Source: Acidovorax sp. 106
Lineage (GTDB): Bacteria > Pseudomonadota > Gammaproteobacteria > Burkholderiales > Burkholderiaceae_C
Length of the DNA stretch: 64,000 nt
Assembly: GCF_003663825.1 (NCBI RefSeq)
Contig: NZ_RCCC01000001.1
Span: 2,178,501 to 2,242,500 of the forward strand
Direction of reading: 5' to 3'
The notes below the pieces were generated by a model. The model searched no databases, was not told the origin of the DNA, and worked only from the letters and a program-made list of their open reading frames with translations. Each line of letters begins with the position of its first letter. The first letter of the stretch is position 1. The position numbers and the translations under genes were made by a program. Below are positions 1-12,986 of this stretch, one piece after another.

Positions 1-2169
1 GAATCCATCCTGTGCGGTGCAGACCGCGTGCAGTACATGGACGTGTCGCCCGCACAGATCGTGTCGGTGGCTGCGTCGCTGGTTCCGTTCCTGGAGCACG
101 ATGACGCGAACCGCGCGTTGATGGGCGCCAACATGTCGCGTCAGGCTGTGCCTGTGCTGCGTCCCGAGAAGCCACTGGTGGGTACCGGTATCGAACGTGT
201 GGCTGCAGTGGACTCCGGCACCGTGGTGACGGCTACCCGCGGCGGTGTGGTGGACTACGTCGATGCGACCCGCATTGTGGTCCGCGTGAACGACGACGAA
301 GCTGTTGCCGGTGAAGTGGGTGTGGACATCTACAACCTCATCAAGTACCAGCGTTCCAACCAGAACACCAATATCCACCAGCGTCCCATCGTGAAGAAGG
401 GCGACAAGCTGGTCAAGGGTGATGTGGTGGCTGATGGCGCATCGACGGACTTTGGCGAAATCGCCATCGGCCAGAACATGCTGATCGCCTTCATGCCCTG
501 GAACGGCTACAACTTCGAAGACTCGATCCTGATCTCTGAGCGCGTGGTGTCGGAAGACCGCTACACCTCGATCCACATCGAAGAACTGGTCGTGATGGCC
601 CGTGACACGAAGCTGGGTGCAGAAGAAATCACGCGCGACATTCCGAACCTGTCGGAGCAGCAACTGAACCGCCTGGACGAGTCCGGCATCATCTACGTGG
701 GTGCTGAAGTGCAGCCCGGCGACACGCTGGTCGGCAAGGTCACGCCCAAGGGCGAGACCACGCTCACGCCAGAAGAGAAGCTGCTGCGCGCCATCTTCGG
801 TGAGAAGGCTTCCGACGTGAAGGACACCTCGCTGCGTGTGGACCAGGGCTCGTCTGGCACCGTGATCGACGTGCAGGTGTTCACCCGCGAAGGCATCCAG
901 CGCGACAAGCGCGCCCAGCAGATCATCGACGATGAACTCAAGCGTTTCCGCCTGGACCTGAACGACCAGCTGCGTATCGTGGAGGCCGACGCGTTCGACC
1001 GTATCGAAAAGTTGCTGACTGGCCGCGTGGCCAACGGTGGCCCACAAAAGCTGTCCAAGGGCACCAAGCTCGACAAGGCGTACCTGTCGTCGGTGGAGAA
1101 ATTCCACTGGTTCGACATCCGCCCTGCAGAGGACGAAGTCGCCACCCAGCTCGAATCCATCAAGAACGCTCTGGAGCAGACGCGCCACAGCTTCGACTTG
1201 GCTTTTGAAGAAAAGCGCAAGAAGCTCACGCAAGGTGACGAGCTGCCCGCAGGCGTGCTGAAGATGGTCAAGGTGTACCTGGCCGTCAAGCGCCGCCTGC
1301 AGCCTGGTGACAAGATGGCCGGCCGCCACGGTAACAAGGGTGTGGTGTCCAAGATCGTTCCGGTCGAAGACATGCCTTACATGGCCGACGGCACGCCTGC
1401 CGACATCGTTCTGAACCCGCTGGGCGTGCCTTCGCGGATGAACATTGGTCAGGTGTTGGAAGTCCACTTGGGCTGGGCCGGCAAGGGCATTGGTCAGCGC
1501 CTGGGTGACATGCTCCAGGAAGAGGCCAAGGCTTCTGAGCTGCGTACCTTCCTGGAAGAGGTCTACAACTCCCGTGGCCGCAAGGAAGACCTGTCGCAGC
1601 TGTCTGACGACGAGCTGGTGGCCATGGCGCACAACCTGACTTCGGGCGTGCCTTACGCAACCCCCGTGTTCGACGGTGCTTCGGAAGAAGAAATCAAGGA
1701 CATGCTGAAGATTGCATACCCTGATGACATCGCCGCACGCAAGGGCCTGACGCCGACCCGCACGCAGGCTTACCTGCACGATGGCCGCACAGGCGACCGC
1801 TTTGAGCGCCCCACCACCATCGGCTACATGCACTACCTGAAGCTGCACCACTTGGTGGACGACAAGATGCATGCCCGCTCCACAGGTCCTTACTCGCTCG
1901 TCACGCAGCAGCCGCTGGGTGGTAAGGCGCAGTTCGGTGGTCAGCGTTTCGGTGAAATGGAAGTGTGGGCGCTGGAAGCTTACGGCGCCGCCTACGTGCT
2001 GCAGGAAATGCTGACCGTGAAGTCCGACGACGTGGTGGGCCGTACCAAGGTGTACGAATCCATCGTCAAGGGCGAACACGCCATCGAAGCCGGCATGCCG
2101 GAATCGTTCAATGTGCTGGTCAAGGAAATCCGCTCCTTGGGCCTGGACATCGAACTCGAACGCTCCTGA
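1..2169 (+). CDS. rpoB: RNA polymerase beta subunit, 3' part
   Basis: This is the C-terminal part of the beta subunit of RNA polymerase, the catalytic core enzyme of transcription. The reading frame is open from base 1, so the start lies outside the window; about 722 residues are visible. It begins in the conserved stretch containing [11 protein letters not shown], which follows the rifampicin region. Further on are the lobe and flap segments, the [13 protein letters not shown] segment near the active centre, and the usual C-terminal end with [18 protein letters not shown]. The end is complete, stopping with ELERS. rpoC follows in the same direction after 131 bp. That gap is occupied by a split family A repeat rather than the usual short spacer. 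Identification is secure. Confidence 0.98.
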   Translation, partial: ESILCGADRVQYMDVSPAQIVSVAASLVPFLEHDDANRALMGANMSRQAVPVLRPEKPLVGTGIERVAAVDSGTVVTATRGGVVDYVDATRIVVRVNDDEAVAGEVGVDIYNLIKYQRSNQNTNIHQRPIVKKGDKLVKGDVVADGASTDFGEIAIGQNMLIAFMPWNGYNFEDSILISERVVSEDRYTSIHIEELVVMARDTKLGAEEITRDIPNLSEQQLNRLDESGIIYVGAEVQPGDTLVGKVTPKGETTLTPEEKLLRAIFGEKASDVKDTSLRVDQGSSGTVIDVQVFTREGIQRDKRAQQIIDDELKRFRLDLNDQLRIVEADAFDRIEKLLTGRVANGGPQKLSKGTKLDKAYLSSVEKFHWFDIRPAEDEVATQLESIKNALEQTRHSFDLAFEEKRKKLTQGDELPAGVLKMVKVYLAVKRRLQPGDKMAGRHGNKGVVSKIVPVEDMPYMADGTPADIVLNPLGVPSRMNIGQVLEVHLGWAGKGIGQRLGDMLQEEAKASELRTFLEEVYNSRGRKEDLSQLSDDELVAMAHNLTSGVPYATPVFDGASEEEIKDMLKIAYPDDIAARKGLTPTRTQAYLHDGRTGDRFERPTTIGYMHYLKLHHLVDDKMHARSTGPYSLVTQQPLGGKAQFGGQRFGEMEVWALEAYGAAYVLQEMLTVKSDDVVGRTKVYESIVKGEHAIEAGMPESFNVLVKEIRSLGLDIELERS

Positions 2170-2180
2170 ACAGGATCGGG

Positions 2181-2282
2181 ATTATTAAAAAAGTGAGCTG
2201 CTAGCGCTGATTGGTAAAGGTTTTGCATGTGTTTTCGCTTGCAAAGCCGCGTGTATCAAGCGCTGGTAGCTATGATTTTTGA
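2181..2282. repeat. Split family A repeat between rpoB and rpoC
   Basis: The left half (about 2181-2218) carries the family motif GAGCTGCTAGCGCT and the right half (about 2251-2282) carries ATCAAGCGCTGGTAGCTAT. In simple copies these halves are joined by a few bases. Here they are separated by a second hairpin, GGTTTTGCA (2219-2227) against TGCAAAGCC (2240-2248). The element ends just before the rpoC ribosome-binding site (AAGGAAAG near 2287). Confidence 0.7.
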
Positions 2283-2300
2283 CGAAAAGGAAAGAGTCAC

Positions 2301-6533
<4,233 letters not shown>

Positions 6534-6552
6534 GCCCTTGGGCGCCGTCTAA

Positions 6553-6593
6553 AACGCTCCCGACCTGCCTCCCGGCGGGCCGGGAGCGTTTTT
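6553..6593 (+). terminator. Intrinsic terminator after rpoC
   Basis: AACGCTCCCG (6553-6562) pairs perfectly with CGGGAGCGTT (6581-6590), and five T residues (6589-6593) overlap the end of the stem. It closes the rpoBC transcript. Confidence 0.9.
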
Positions 6594-6685
6594 CATGGGC
6601 GCGCCGCTTTGTCTGTTTGCCCTCTTTACCTTTTTATTTGCTTGTCCCGCGTCGCGCCTGAAGGGGTGGTGCCAAGCTCTGGTGT

Positions 6686-7228
6686 ATGTGGTCGTCCCCC
6701 CTGTTCTGGATATTGGTTGCCGTCTTGGTGTTTTGGTCACTGGGGGCCTATAACCGTCTGGTTCGCCTCAAGGCCGCCGCGCAAGCCGCTGGTGTGCACT
6801 TGCGCGGGTTGCAAAAGCGGTGCGCGCAGTTGCCGCGCGATTGGGTGGCCGCTGGACCCACGCCAGCTTTGCCTGTGTCCCAGGGGCCTGGCCATGCCCC
6901 GCAGGTGCACACGGAGACCTTGTTGGCCGCGAGTGACCTATTGGACAAGGCCTTGTCACCAGCCAAAGCCCCGTTGCCACCGCAAGAGCCGCATGCCAGT
7001 GCCCAAGAGGCGAGCCTAGTGCTGCAAAATGCATGGGCCGATGCCATGCAGGCTGCGGCAGGTTCTGAGTGGGATGTGGCCGCATGGCAGGCGCGCTGGG
7101 CAGAGTTGCAGGCGCTGCTGGTGCCAGCACAGCGGGGCTATGAAGAGGCTTCGCAGGCGTACCTGGGTGCCATCCGCCAGTTTCCCGCCAGCGTCTTGGC
7201 CCGTGTGGTGGGGTTCGGGCCGCTGTAG
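6686..7228 (+). CDS. LemA-like membrane-anchored protein
   Basis: A 180-residue protein with one N-terminal membrane segment (residues about 5-22, FWILVAVLVFWSLGAYNRL) and a largely alpha-helical, alanine-rich remainder. The segment YNRLVRLKAAAQAAG just after the membrane helix, and the ending AIRQFPASVLARVVGFGPL, resemble the start (YNxLVxLR) and end (FPxxLxAxxxGF) of LemA-family proteins. The middle is divergent, so I treat it as a distant LemA relative of unknown role at the inner membrane. It stands alone behind the rpoC terminator. The ATG at 6686 has only a distant purine-rich stretch in front of it. Confidence 0.65.
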   Translation: MWSSPLFWILVAVLVFWSLGAYNRLVRLKAAAQAAGVHLRGLQKRCAQLPRDWVAAGPTPALPVSQGPGHAPQVHTETLLAASDLLDKALSPAKAPLPPQEPHASAQEASLVLQNAWADAMQAAAGSEWDVAAWQARWAELQALLVPAQRGYEEASQAYLGAIRQFPASVLARVVGFGPL

Positions 7229-7379
7229 GTGGATATCGCTCGGGCACCGCTGGGGGCCTAGGCAGCTTTCCGTTTGAATCTATGTTGTGCGCGCTTGCAT
7301 GCTGTGTGCGGGCGTGTGCAAGGCTTCTTTTTTCCTGCTGTGGCGCGCCCTGTTGTGCCGCTTCGTTTTCCTCCAATCC

Positions 7380-8828
7380 ATGAACTCACCCACCCCACGC
7401 CATGCGCGTTCTGCCCGCCCCGCCGCGGCAACCAAGGCCGATCGGCCTAAAGCCCCCGCTTTGCCCACGCAAGGAGGGGCGCCTAGCGCAAGCATGCCTG
7501 TGCCTTTGTGGCAGCAATTGACGGCCGTGGCCCAGGCGCTGCAGGCCATACGCGGCGGGCAATCGGGGACGGCGGCGGTGGATGCGGTGGAGCCCCGTCT
7601 GCGCCCCGGGGTGCAGGCGCTGCTGTTTCAGGTGCTGCGCCAGTTGGGGCGGGCCGATGCCCTGCGCAGCCAACTGGTGGCCCGCAAGCCCCCACCTGCC
7701 GCCGATGCGCTGCTGTGCACCGCCTTGGCCCTGGCCTGGGACCCGCAGGCGGCACCCTACGAGCCTTTCACCCTGGTCAACCAAGCGGTGGAGTCGGCCA
7801 AGCGCGGGCAGGCCACGCGGGGCCAGGCTTCGTTCATCAACGCTTGCCTGCGGCGTTTTCTGCGCGAGCGCGATGCCCTGGTGGCTGCCACCGATGCCGA
7901 TCCTGTGGCCCGTTGGAATCACCCGGCCTGGTGGATTCGGCGGGTGCAGCAGGATTACCCCAGCGACTGGGAGCGCATCCTGCAAGCCAACAACGCCCAC
8001 GCACCCATGGCTTTGCGCGTTAATCAACAAAAATGCACGCTAGCGCAATATCAACAAGCGCTGGCAGCTATTAATTTGGTAGCAACCGAGGTGGGCGGCT
8101 ATGGGCTGGAGCTGGCCCAGCCGGTGCCTGTGCAGGCTTTGCCGGGCTTTGCCGACGGCTGGGTGTCCGTGCAAGACACGGCCGCACAGCAGGCGGCGCC
8201 TTTGCTGCTGCAGGGGTTGGACTTGACGCAGCCCCTGCGGGTGCTGGACGCTTGCGCCGCGCCGGGGGGCAAAACCGCGCATTTGCTCGAACACGCCCCT
8301 GTGGGTGCTGCGCTGCAGGTCACGGCGCTGGAGGTGGATGCCGTCCGCAGCGAACGCATCCATGGCACGCTGGCCCGTTTGGGGTTGTCGGCCCAGGTGC
8401 TGGTGGCCGACGCTGCCCGGCCGCAGGACTGGTGGGCGTCGCAGTGCGGCGGGCAGCCCTTTGATGCCATCTTGCTGGATGCGCCGTGCACCGCCTCGGG
8501 CATTGTGCGCCGCCACCCGGACGTGCGCTGGCTGCGCCGTGAGTCGGACGTGGCCCAATTGGCACAGTTGCAGGCCCGCATCCTGGCCGCGCTGTGGCCC
8601 CTGCTCAAGCCCGGCGGGCGCCTGTTGTACTGCACCTGTTCGGTCTTCAAGGCCGAGGGCGATGCACAGATGCAAACGTTTCTTACACACAACACCGACG
8701 CACGATTGCTACCCTCGCCGGGTCATTTAATTCCCCGAATCGGGGACAAGGCTGGGGCTGTCCCGGACAATCCACTGGGTGATCACGACGGATTTTTTTA
8801 CGCTCTGTTGCAAAAATCAGCGCAATGA
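7380..8828 (+). CDS. rsmB: 16S rRNA (cytosine-967-C5)-methyltransferase
   Basis: RsmB (Sun/Fmu), about 482 residues, methylates cytosine 967 of 16S rRNA with S-adenosylmethionine. An N-terminal NusB-like RNA-binding domain (about residues 40-190) precedes the methyltransferase domain. The SAM loop reads LDACAAPGGKTAHLLE. The two catalytic cysteines are Cys370 in DAPCTASGIVRRHPD and Cys420 in YCTCSVFKAEGD. The frame is open from 7287, but the first 31 codons look unlike the family, so I start at the ATG at 7380; no clear ribosome-binding site precedes it. Its last 50 bases overlap the following DUF4390 gene, which fits translational coupling. Codons about 214-234 derive from a family A repeat (see that entry). 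Confidence 0.93.
   Translation: MNSPTPRHARSARPAAATKADRPKAPALPTQGGAPSASMPVPLWQQLTAVAQALQAIRGGQSGTAAVDAVEPRLRPGVQALLFQVLRQLGRADALRSQLVARKPPPAADALLCTALALAWDPQAAPYEPFTLVNQAVESAKRGQATRGQASFINACLRRFLRERDALVAATDADPVARWNHPAWWIRRVQQDYPSDWERILQANNAHAPMALRVNQQKCTLAQYQQALAAINLVATEVGGYGLELAQPVPVQALPGFADGWVSVQDTAAQQAAPLLLQGLDLTQPLRVLDACAAPGGKTAHLLEHAPVGAALQVTALEVDAVRSERIHGTLARLGLSAQVLVADAARPQDWWASQCGGQPFDAILLDAPCTASGIVRRHPDVRWLRRESDVAQLAQLQARILAALWPLLKPGGRLLYCTCSVFKAEGDAQMQTFLTHNTDARLLPSPGHLIPRIGDKAGAVPDNPLGDHDGFFYALLQKSAQ
8023..8083. repeat. Family A repeat inside the rsmB reading frame
   Basis: The stretch around GCACGCTAGCG, CAACAAGCGCTGGCAGC and TATTAATTTGGTAGC matches the intergenic family A repeat (for example the copy at 14250-14300), although it lies within coding sequence. 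It is noticeably richer in A and T than the surrounding rsmB codons and encodes QQKCTLAQYQQALAAINLVA in frame. Confidence 0.6.
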
Positions 8829-9438
8829 GTCGCCCCCGGCTCATTGGCTGCGCCTTTTCCTGTGCTGCTGGGCGCTGTGGTTTGCCTTGCCTGCAGCGGT
8901 CATGGCGCAGTCCGATGCGCCGGAGGCCCCCGGTCTGCGCGTAGAGCGCGCCGATGACGCGCTTTATTTGGCCGCGTCGTTGAACTTCAGTTTGCCGGAC
9001 CTGGCCGAGGACGCCCTGAACAAAGGGATTCCCATGTTCTTCGTGATGGAGGCCCAGGTGCTGCGCGACCGTTGGTACTGGTCCGACCGGGTGGTGGCTG
9101 AAGCCACACGCTACATGCGCCTCACTTACCAGCCGCTCACCCGCCGCTGGCGCCTGAACACCTCGACCGTGCCCTTCACCAACAGCGGCCTGGGGGTGGT
9201 GCTGGGGCAGAATTTTGATGACCTGGACGAGGCCCTGTCCGCCATGCGCCGGGTTTCGCGCTGGCGCATTGGCAGTGCCGACGCGATCGACCCTGATGCC
9301 GCGCACACCGTGCAGCTGCGCTTTCGGCTCGACATGTCGCAGCTGCCACGCCCCCTGCAGATTGGGGCCGTGGGCCGCTCAGACTGGAATCTGTTGGTGT
9401 CCCGTATCCAGCGCATCGCGCCGCGCGCTCTGCTATGA
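8779..9438 (+). CDS. DUF4390 family secreted/periplasmic protein
   Basis: A 219-residue protein of the DUF4390 family, found upstream of NtrYX-type kinases in betaproteobacteria; its function is not known. A hydrophobic segment (LRLFLCCWALWFALP) ends in AVMA followed by QS, which reads as a signal peptide cleaved near residue 44. The mature part contains the family pattern LPDLAEDALNKGIPMFF and the RLTYQPLTRRW region. No ATG is available in frame, so the GTG at 8779, inside the end of rsmB, is the likely start. That leaves a rather long 23-residue segment before the hydrophobic core, so the start is uncertain. The stop overlaps the next ATG (ATGA). Confidence 0.8.
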   Translation: MITTDFFTLCCKNQRNESPPAHWLRLFLCCWALWFALPAAVMAQSDAPEAPGLRVERADDALYLAASLNFSLPDLAEDALNKGIPMFFVMEAQVLRDRWYWSDRVVAEATRYMRLTYQPLTRRWRLNTSTVPFTNSGLGVVLGQNFDDLDEALSAMRRVSRWRIGSADAIDPDAAHTVQLRFRLDMSQLPRPLQIGAVGRSDWNLLVSRIQRIAPRALL

Positions 9439-11741
9439 GCCAGCCTTCGCCAGCATCGGGCAGCATTCCCGCTCCGTCGGCCTCTGCCGCGACCGCTGCC
9501 CGCGCCTCCAAGGCCGTGCGTTGGGCTGTTGGGGTGGGGGCCGCCACCATGGTGGCCATCAGTATGGTGCTGCTGTTCTTGCTGACGCTGGCCACCAACA
9601 ACCGCGCTTTGTACGAACGCAACTACGCCTGGCTGTTTGGCGTGAACGTGCTGGTGGCCCTGCTGCTGCTGGGGGTGCTGCTGTGGATCGCGGTGCGGCT
9701 CACCCTGCGGCTGCGCAAGGGCCGTTTTGGCAGCCGTTTGCTGGTCAAGCTGGCCGCCATCTTCGGTCTGGTGGGGCTGCTGCCCGGCGTGTTGATTTAT
9801 GTGGTGTCGTACCAGTTCGTCACGCGCTCCATCGAGAGCTGGTTCGATGTGAAAGTGGAGGGTGCCCTGGTGGCAGGGGTCAACCTGGCGCGGGTGTCGC
9901 TGGAGTCGCAGGCCGCCGACATGGCCGCCAAGACGCGAACCGCTAGCGCGCAGGTGGCGCAGGTGTCCAGCACGTCGGCCGGGCTCATGCTAGAGCGGGT
10001 CCGTGATCAGCTGGGAGCCACCGATGTGGTGCTTTGGAATGCCACAGGTCAGCCCATTGGCAGCGCTGGGCAATCCCGCTTCAACCTGAACCCGGAACGC
10101 CCCAGCAGTAGCTTGCTGCGCACGGTGCGTGACCAACGCTCTGTCACCCAAATCGAAGGGCTGGATGACCTGACGGACCCGGCCGCGCTGCAGATGGCCC
10201 GCGTCAAGGTGTTGGTGTTGGTCACCAGCCCCGGCTTGGGTTTGCTGACCGAGCCGCGCTTTTTGCAGGCCACCCTGCCGTTGCCGCCTGCTTTGGTGTC
10301 CAACGCCATTGACGTCCAGGAAGCCAATCGCGAATACCAGGAGCGCGCCCTGGCGCGCGGGGGGTTGCGGCGCATGTACGTGGGCACGCTCACACTCAGT
10401 TTGTTTCTGGCCGTGTTTGGGGCCGTGCTGCTGGCCGTGTTGCTGGGCAATCAACTGGCACGGCCGCTGCTGGTGTTGGCCGAAGGCGTGCGCGAGGTGG
10501 CCGCCGGCAACCTCAGCCCCAAGGCCGCGCTGCAAGGCAAAGATGAGTTGGGGGGGCTCACCCGCTCGTTTGCCCTGATGACGCAGCAACTGGCCGACGC
10601 CCGAACGGCGGTGGAGCAGAGCATGGTCAAGGTGGACGCATCGCGCTCCAAGCTGCAGACCATTCTGGACAACCTCACTGCGGGCGTCATCGTGCTGGGT
10701 GAGCACGGCCTGATTCGCTCGTCCAACCCCGGTGCTACCCGTATTTTGCGAGCCCCTATGGCCGCCTACGAAGGGCGGCCATTGTCTGAGGTGCCGGGGC
10801 TGGCCGAGTTTGCCGCAGCGGTGGAGCGGCACTTTGCCGCATTTTTGGGCGACCGTGACCATCATGGGCTGGACCATTGGCAGCAGCCGTTTGAGCTGCA
10901 CGCATCGTCTTCCGGTGCTGGGCAGCACGCAACCAGCCTGGTTGCGCGGGGGGCTGAGCTGCCCGATGGCACCAAACTGTTGGTTTTTGACGACATTTCG
11001 GAGATTGTTTCAGCCCAGCGCGCGCAGGCTTGGGGCGAGGTCGCTCGGCGTCTGGCCCATGAAATCAAGAACCCCCTGACGCCCATCCAGCTGTCTGCCG
11101 AACGGTTGGAAATGAAGCTCTCAGGCAAGGTTCCGCCCCCCGAGCAGGCCATCCTCACCAAGTCGGTCAAGACCATCGTGGACCAGGTGGACGCGATGAA
11201 GAGGTTGGTCAACGAGTTCCGTGATTACGCCCGGCTGCCAGCCGCCGAGTTGCAGTCCTTGGACCTCAATGCGCTGGTTGCCGATGTCTTGCATTTGTAT
11301 GGCGAAGAAAACGCGTCCGTCCCCGTGAAAGCCGAGCTGGACCCGCGTTGCCCGAGGATTGCAGGCGATGCGCAGCAACTTCGCCAGGTGGTACACAACC
11401 TGCTGCAAAACGCCCAGGATGCCACCGAGCAGGCGCGCGCGGAAGGTCGATCGGACGAGTTTTTGGTGCGCATTTCTACCCGTGTGAGTGAGACATCGGG
11501 GCGGGTGCGGCTGACCATTTCTGACAGTGGAACGGGCTTTCCGGCGCACATTTTGCAGCGCGCTTTCGAGCCTTACGTCACCACCAAAGCCCGGGGCACG
11601 GGGCTCGGTTTGGCTGTCGTTAAAAAGATCGCCGACGAGCACGGTGCCCGCATCGACCTGTCCAATCGCATGGACGGCGATGTGTTGCGTGGCGCGCAAG
11701 TGTCGTTATCATTCGCCCCTGAACCCGCGGTGGCGTCTTAG
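9435..11741 (+). CDS. ntrY: NtrY-like membrane sensor histidine kinase
   Basis: A 768-residue sensor kinase. Three membrane segments lie near the N-terminus (about residues 33-54, 66-90 and 104-126), an extracytoplasmic loop follows, and a fourth segment (about 315-340) leads into a HAMP domain (LARPLLVLAEGVREVAAG). A PAS region spans about 395-510. The phosphorylated histidine is His542 in RRLAHEIKNPLTPIQLSAER, and the ATPase domain shows HNLLQNAQDA, SDSGTGFP and TTKARGTGLGLAVVKK. This layout is that of NtrY, a kinase of the nitrogen/redox-related NtrYX system. It overlaps the DUF4390 gene by 4 bp, and the cognate regulator follows 208 bp later. The signal sensed here cannot be read from the sequence. 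Confidence 0.9.
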   Translation: MSQPSPASGSIPAPSASAATAARASKAVRWAVGVGAATMVAISMVLLFLLTLATNNRALYERNYAWLFGVNVLVALLLLGVLLWIAVRLTLRLRKGRFGSRLLVKLAAIFGLVGLLPGVLIYVVSYQFVTRSIESWFDVKVEGALVAGVNLARVSLESQAADMAAKTRTASAQVAQVSSTSAGLMLERVRDQLGATDVVLWNATGQPIGSAGQSRFNLNPERPSSSLLRTVRDQRSVTQIEGLDDLTDPAALQMARVKVLVLVTSPGLGLLTEPRFLQATLPLPPALVSNAIDVQEANREYQERALARGGLRRMYVGTLTLSLFLAVFGAVLLAVLLGNQLARPLLVLAEGVREVAAGNLSPKAALQGKDELGGLTRSFALMTQQLADARTAVEQSMVKVDASRSKLQTILDNLTAGVIVLGEHGLIRSSNPGATRILRAPMAAYEGRPLSEVPGLAEFAAAVERHFAAFLGDRDHHGLDHWQQPFELHASSSGAGQHATSLVARGAELPDGTKLLVFDDISEIVSAQRAQAWGEVARRLAHEIKNPLTPIQLSAERLEMKLSGKVPPPEQAILTKSVKTIVDQVDAMKRLVNEFRDYARLPAAELQSLDLNALVADVLHLYGEENASVPVKAELDPRCPRIAGDAQQLRQVVHNLLQNAQDATEQARAEGRSDEFLVRISTRVSETSGRVRLTISDSGTGFPAHILQRAFEPYVTTKARGTGLGLAVVKKIADEHGARIDLSNRMDGDVLRGAQVSLSFAPEPAVAS

Positions 11742-11949
11742 GAAGCCTCCGCACAACTCCTGCGGGCTGTGTTAGTGCACACCTCGGGCAGTCAGGTGTG
11801 TCGCTTTGCCATCATTGGCCCCTGCGTCAGAGCAGGGGGCAGTCACAGCCCAAGCCACCTCGTCTGCCGGGCCAGCTGCTGGCTTCCAGTTGTGCAGAGC
11901 GTCCTCCGCGACACCGTACCGCAGCATTCCTTGGCGCTTCAAAATACAC

Positions 11950-12630
11950 ATGGCAAATATTCTGGTGGTCGACGACGAACTTGGTATTCGCGACCTGCTG
12001 TCCGAAATCCTGAACGATGAAGGCCACAGCGTGGACCTGGCGGAAAATGCCACCCAGGCCCGCGCTGCCCGTTTGGCCAACCAGTACGATCTGGTGCTGC
12101 TGGACATCTGGATGCCCGACACCGATGGCGTCTCGCTGCTCAAGGAGTGGGCTGCTGCAGGCGTGCTGACCATGCCCGTCATCATGATGAGCGGGCATGC
12201 CACCATCGACACGGCCGTGGAGGCCACGCGCATCGGGGCGTTCTCCTTCCTGGAAAAGCCCATCACCATGCAAAAGCTGCTCAAGGCCGTGGAGCAGGGC
12301 CTGGCCCGCAACAGCGCGCGCCATGCAGCACCTGCAGCGGTGGCTTCGGTGTCGCTGCAGTCTGTGGTGGACGTCGCGCAGGTGCCCATGGCGGCCATCG
12401 TGGTGGCCTCTGCGGGCGACAGTGGGCCCCATGCCCACCAGGGCTTTGATCTGGACCGCCCTCTGCGCGAAGCGCGCGATGGTTTTGAGAAGGCGTATTT
12501 TGAATTTCATCTGGCACGCGAAGGCGGCTCCATGACGCGCGTGGCAGAGAAAACCGGGCTGGAGCGTACCCACCTTTACCGCAAGCTGCGCCAGTTGGGC
12601 GTAGACCTGGGACGCGGAAAACGCAATTAA
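11950..12630 (+). CDS. Short NtrX-like response regulator lacking an AAA+ domain
   Basis: A 226-residue regulator. The receiver domain (residues 1-120) has the acidic pair Asp8/Asp9, the phosphoacceptor Asp52 in LVLLDIWMPD, and the conserved lysine in LEKPIT. An alanine- and valine-rich linker leads to a C-terminal Fis-type helix-turn-helix (MTRVAEKTGLERTHLYRKLRQLG). Regulators paired with NtrY usually have a sigma-54-interacting AAA+ domain in between; it is absent here, so this protein cannot activate sigma-54 promoters in the usual way and more likely acts as a simple DNA-binding activator or repressor. The frame is open further upstream, but the ATG at 11950 starts the canonical MANILVVDDE. 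Confidence 0.88.
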   Translation: MANILVVDDELGIRDLLSEILNDEGHSVDLAENATQARAARLANQYDLVLLDIWMPDTDGVSLLKEWAAAGVLTMPVIMMSGHATIDTAVEATRIGAFSFLEKPITMQKLLKAVEQGLARNSARHAAPAAVASVSLQSVVDVAQVPMAAIVVASAGDSGPHAHQGFDLDRPLREARDGFEKAYFEFHLAREGGSMTRVAEKTGLERTHLYRKLRQLGVDLGRGKRN

Positions 12631-12636
12631 TTTTGA

Positions 12637-12659
12637 AATTTGCCGTTTTGGGGCAAATT
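12637..12659. other. Inverted repeat after the response regulator
   Basis: AATTTGCC (12637-12644) and GGCAAATT (12652-12659) form a perfect 8-bp stem with a 7-base loop. No T-run follows, so it is not a standard terminator. It lies between the regulator stop and the tRNA promoter and could be a transcript end or an operator. Confidence 0.5.
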
Positions 12660-12666
12660 CTCTGGC

Positions 12667-12672
12667 TATAAT
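12667..12672 (+). promoter_or_regulatory. -10 element of the tRNA-Phe promoter
   Basis: A consensus TATAAT 10 bp before the mature tRNA start. No good -35 hexamer is seen at 16-18 bp; the nearest T-rich stretch is at 12646-12651. Confidence 0.6.
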
Positions 12673-12682
12673 TTGAGGCTCA

Positions 12683-12758
12683 GGCCCGGTAGCTCAGTCG
12701 GTAGAGCAGAGGATTGAAAATCCTTGTGTCGGCGGTTCGATTCCGTCCCAGGCCACCA
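12683..12758 (+). tRNA. tRNA-Phe (GAA)
   Basis: A 76-base tRNA that folds into the full cloverleaf. The anticodon GAA is at 12716-12718 in the loop TTGAAAA, flanked by the stem GAGGA/TCCTT. The T-arm GGCGG/CCGTC contains one G-T pair, and the terminal CCA is encoded (12756-12758). The acceptor stem GGCCCGG/CCAGGCC has one mismatch, C5 against A68, where a C-G pair would be expected. A terminator hairpin follows immediately, so the gene is transcribed alone. Confidence 0.97.
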
Positions 12759-12762
12759 AATC

Positions 12763-12797
12763 AAAAAGCCCTTGATCCAAAAGATCAGGGGCTTTTT
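12763..12797 (+). terminator. Intrinsic terminator after tRNA-Phe
   Basis: AAAAAGCCCTTGATC (12763-12777) pairs with GATCAGGGGCTTTTT (12783-12797) over 15 positions, including one G-T pair, with a 5-base loop and a closing T-run. Confidence 0.9.
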
Positions 12798-12986
12798 ACA
12801 TTACACAGGCCTTTGCGCCCGGCTGGCCGTGCTCTGCGGTGCAGGCTTGTGGTCCCGTCCCCCTCGGTGTCTATGCTGGTCTTGCCCATTGAGGCCTCCG
12901 CGTGGCCCGGGCGTTGGGTGCGTTGGCTTTCTCTCTATCTTGGGCGGCGCCTTGCGCGCCTTGCCCTGCTACAGCAACGGTTCAAG

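Noticed and set aside
12714..12986. Hsp70 start inside the tRNA-Phe gene
   Set aside because: The open frame begins in the tRNA and crosses its terminator; the first 91 codons are not protein-like.
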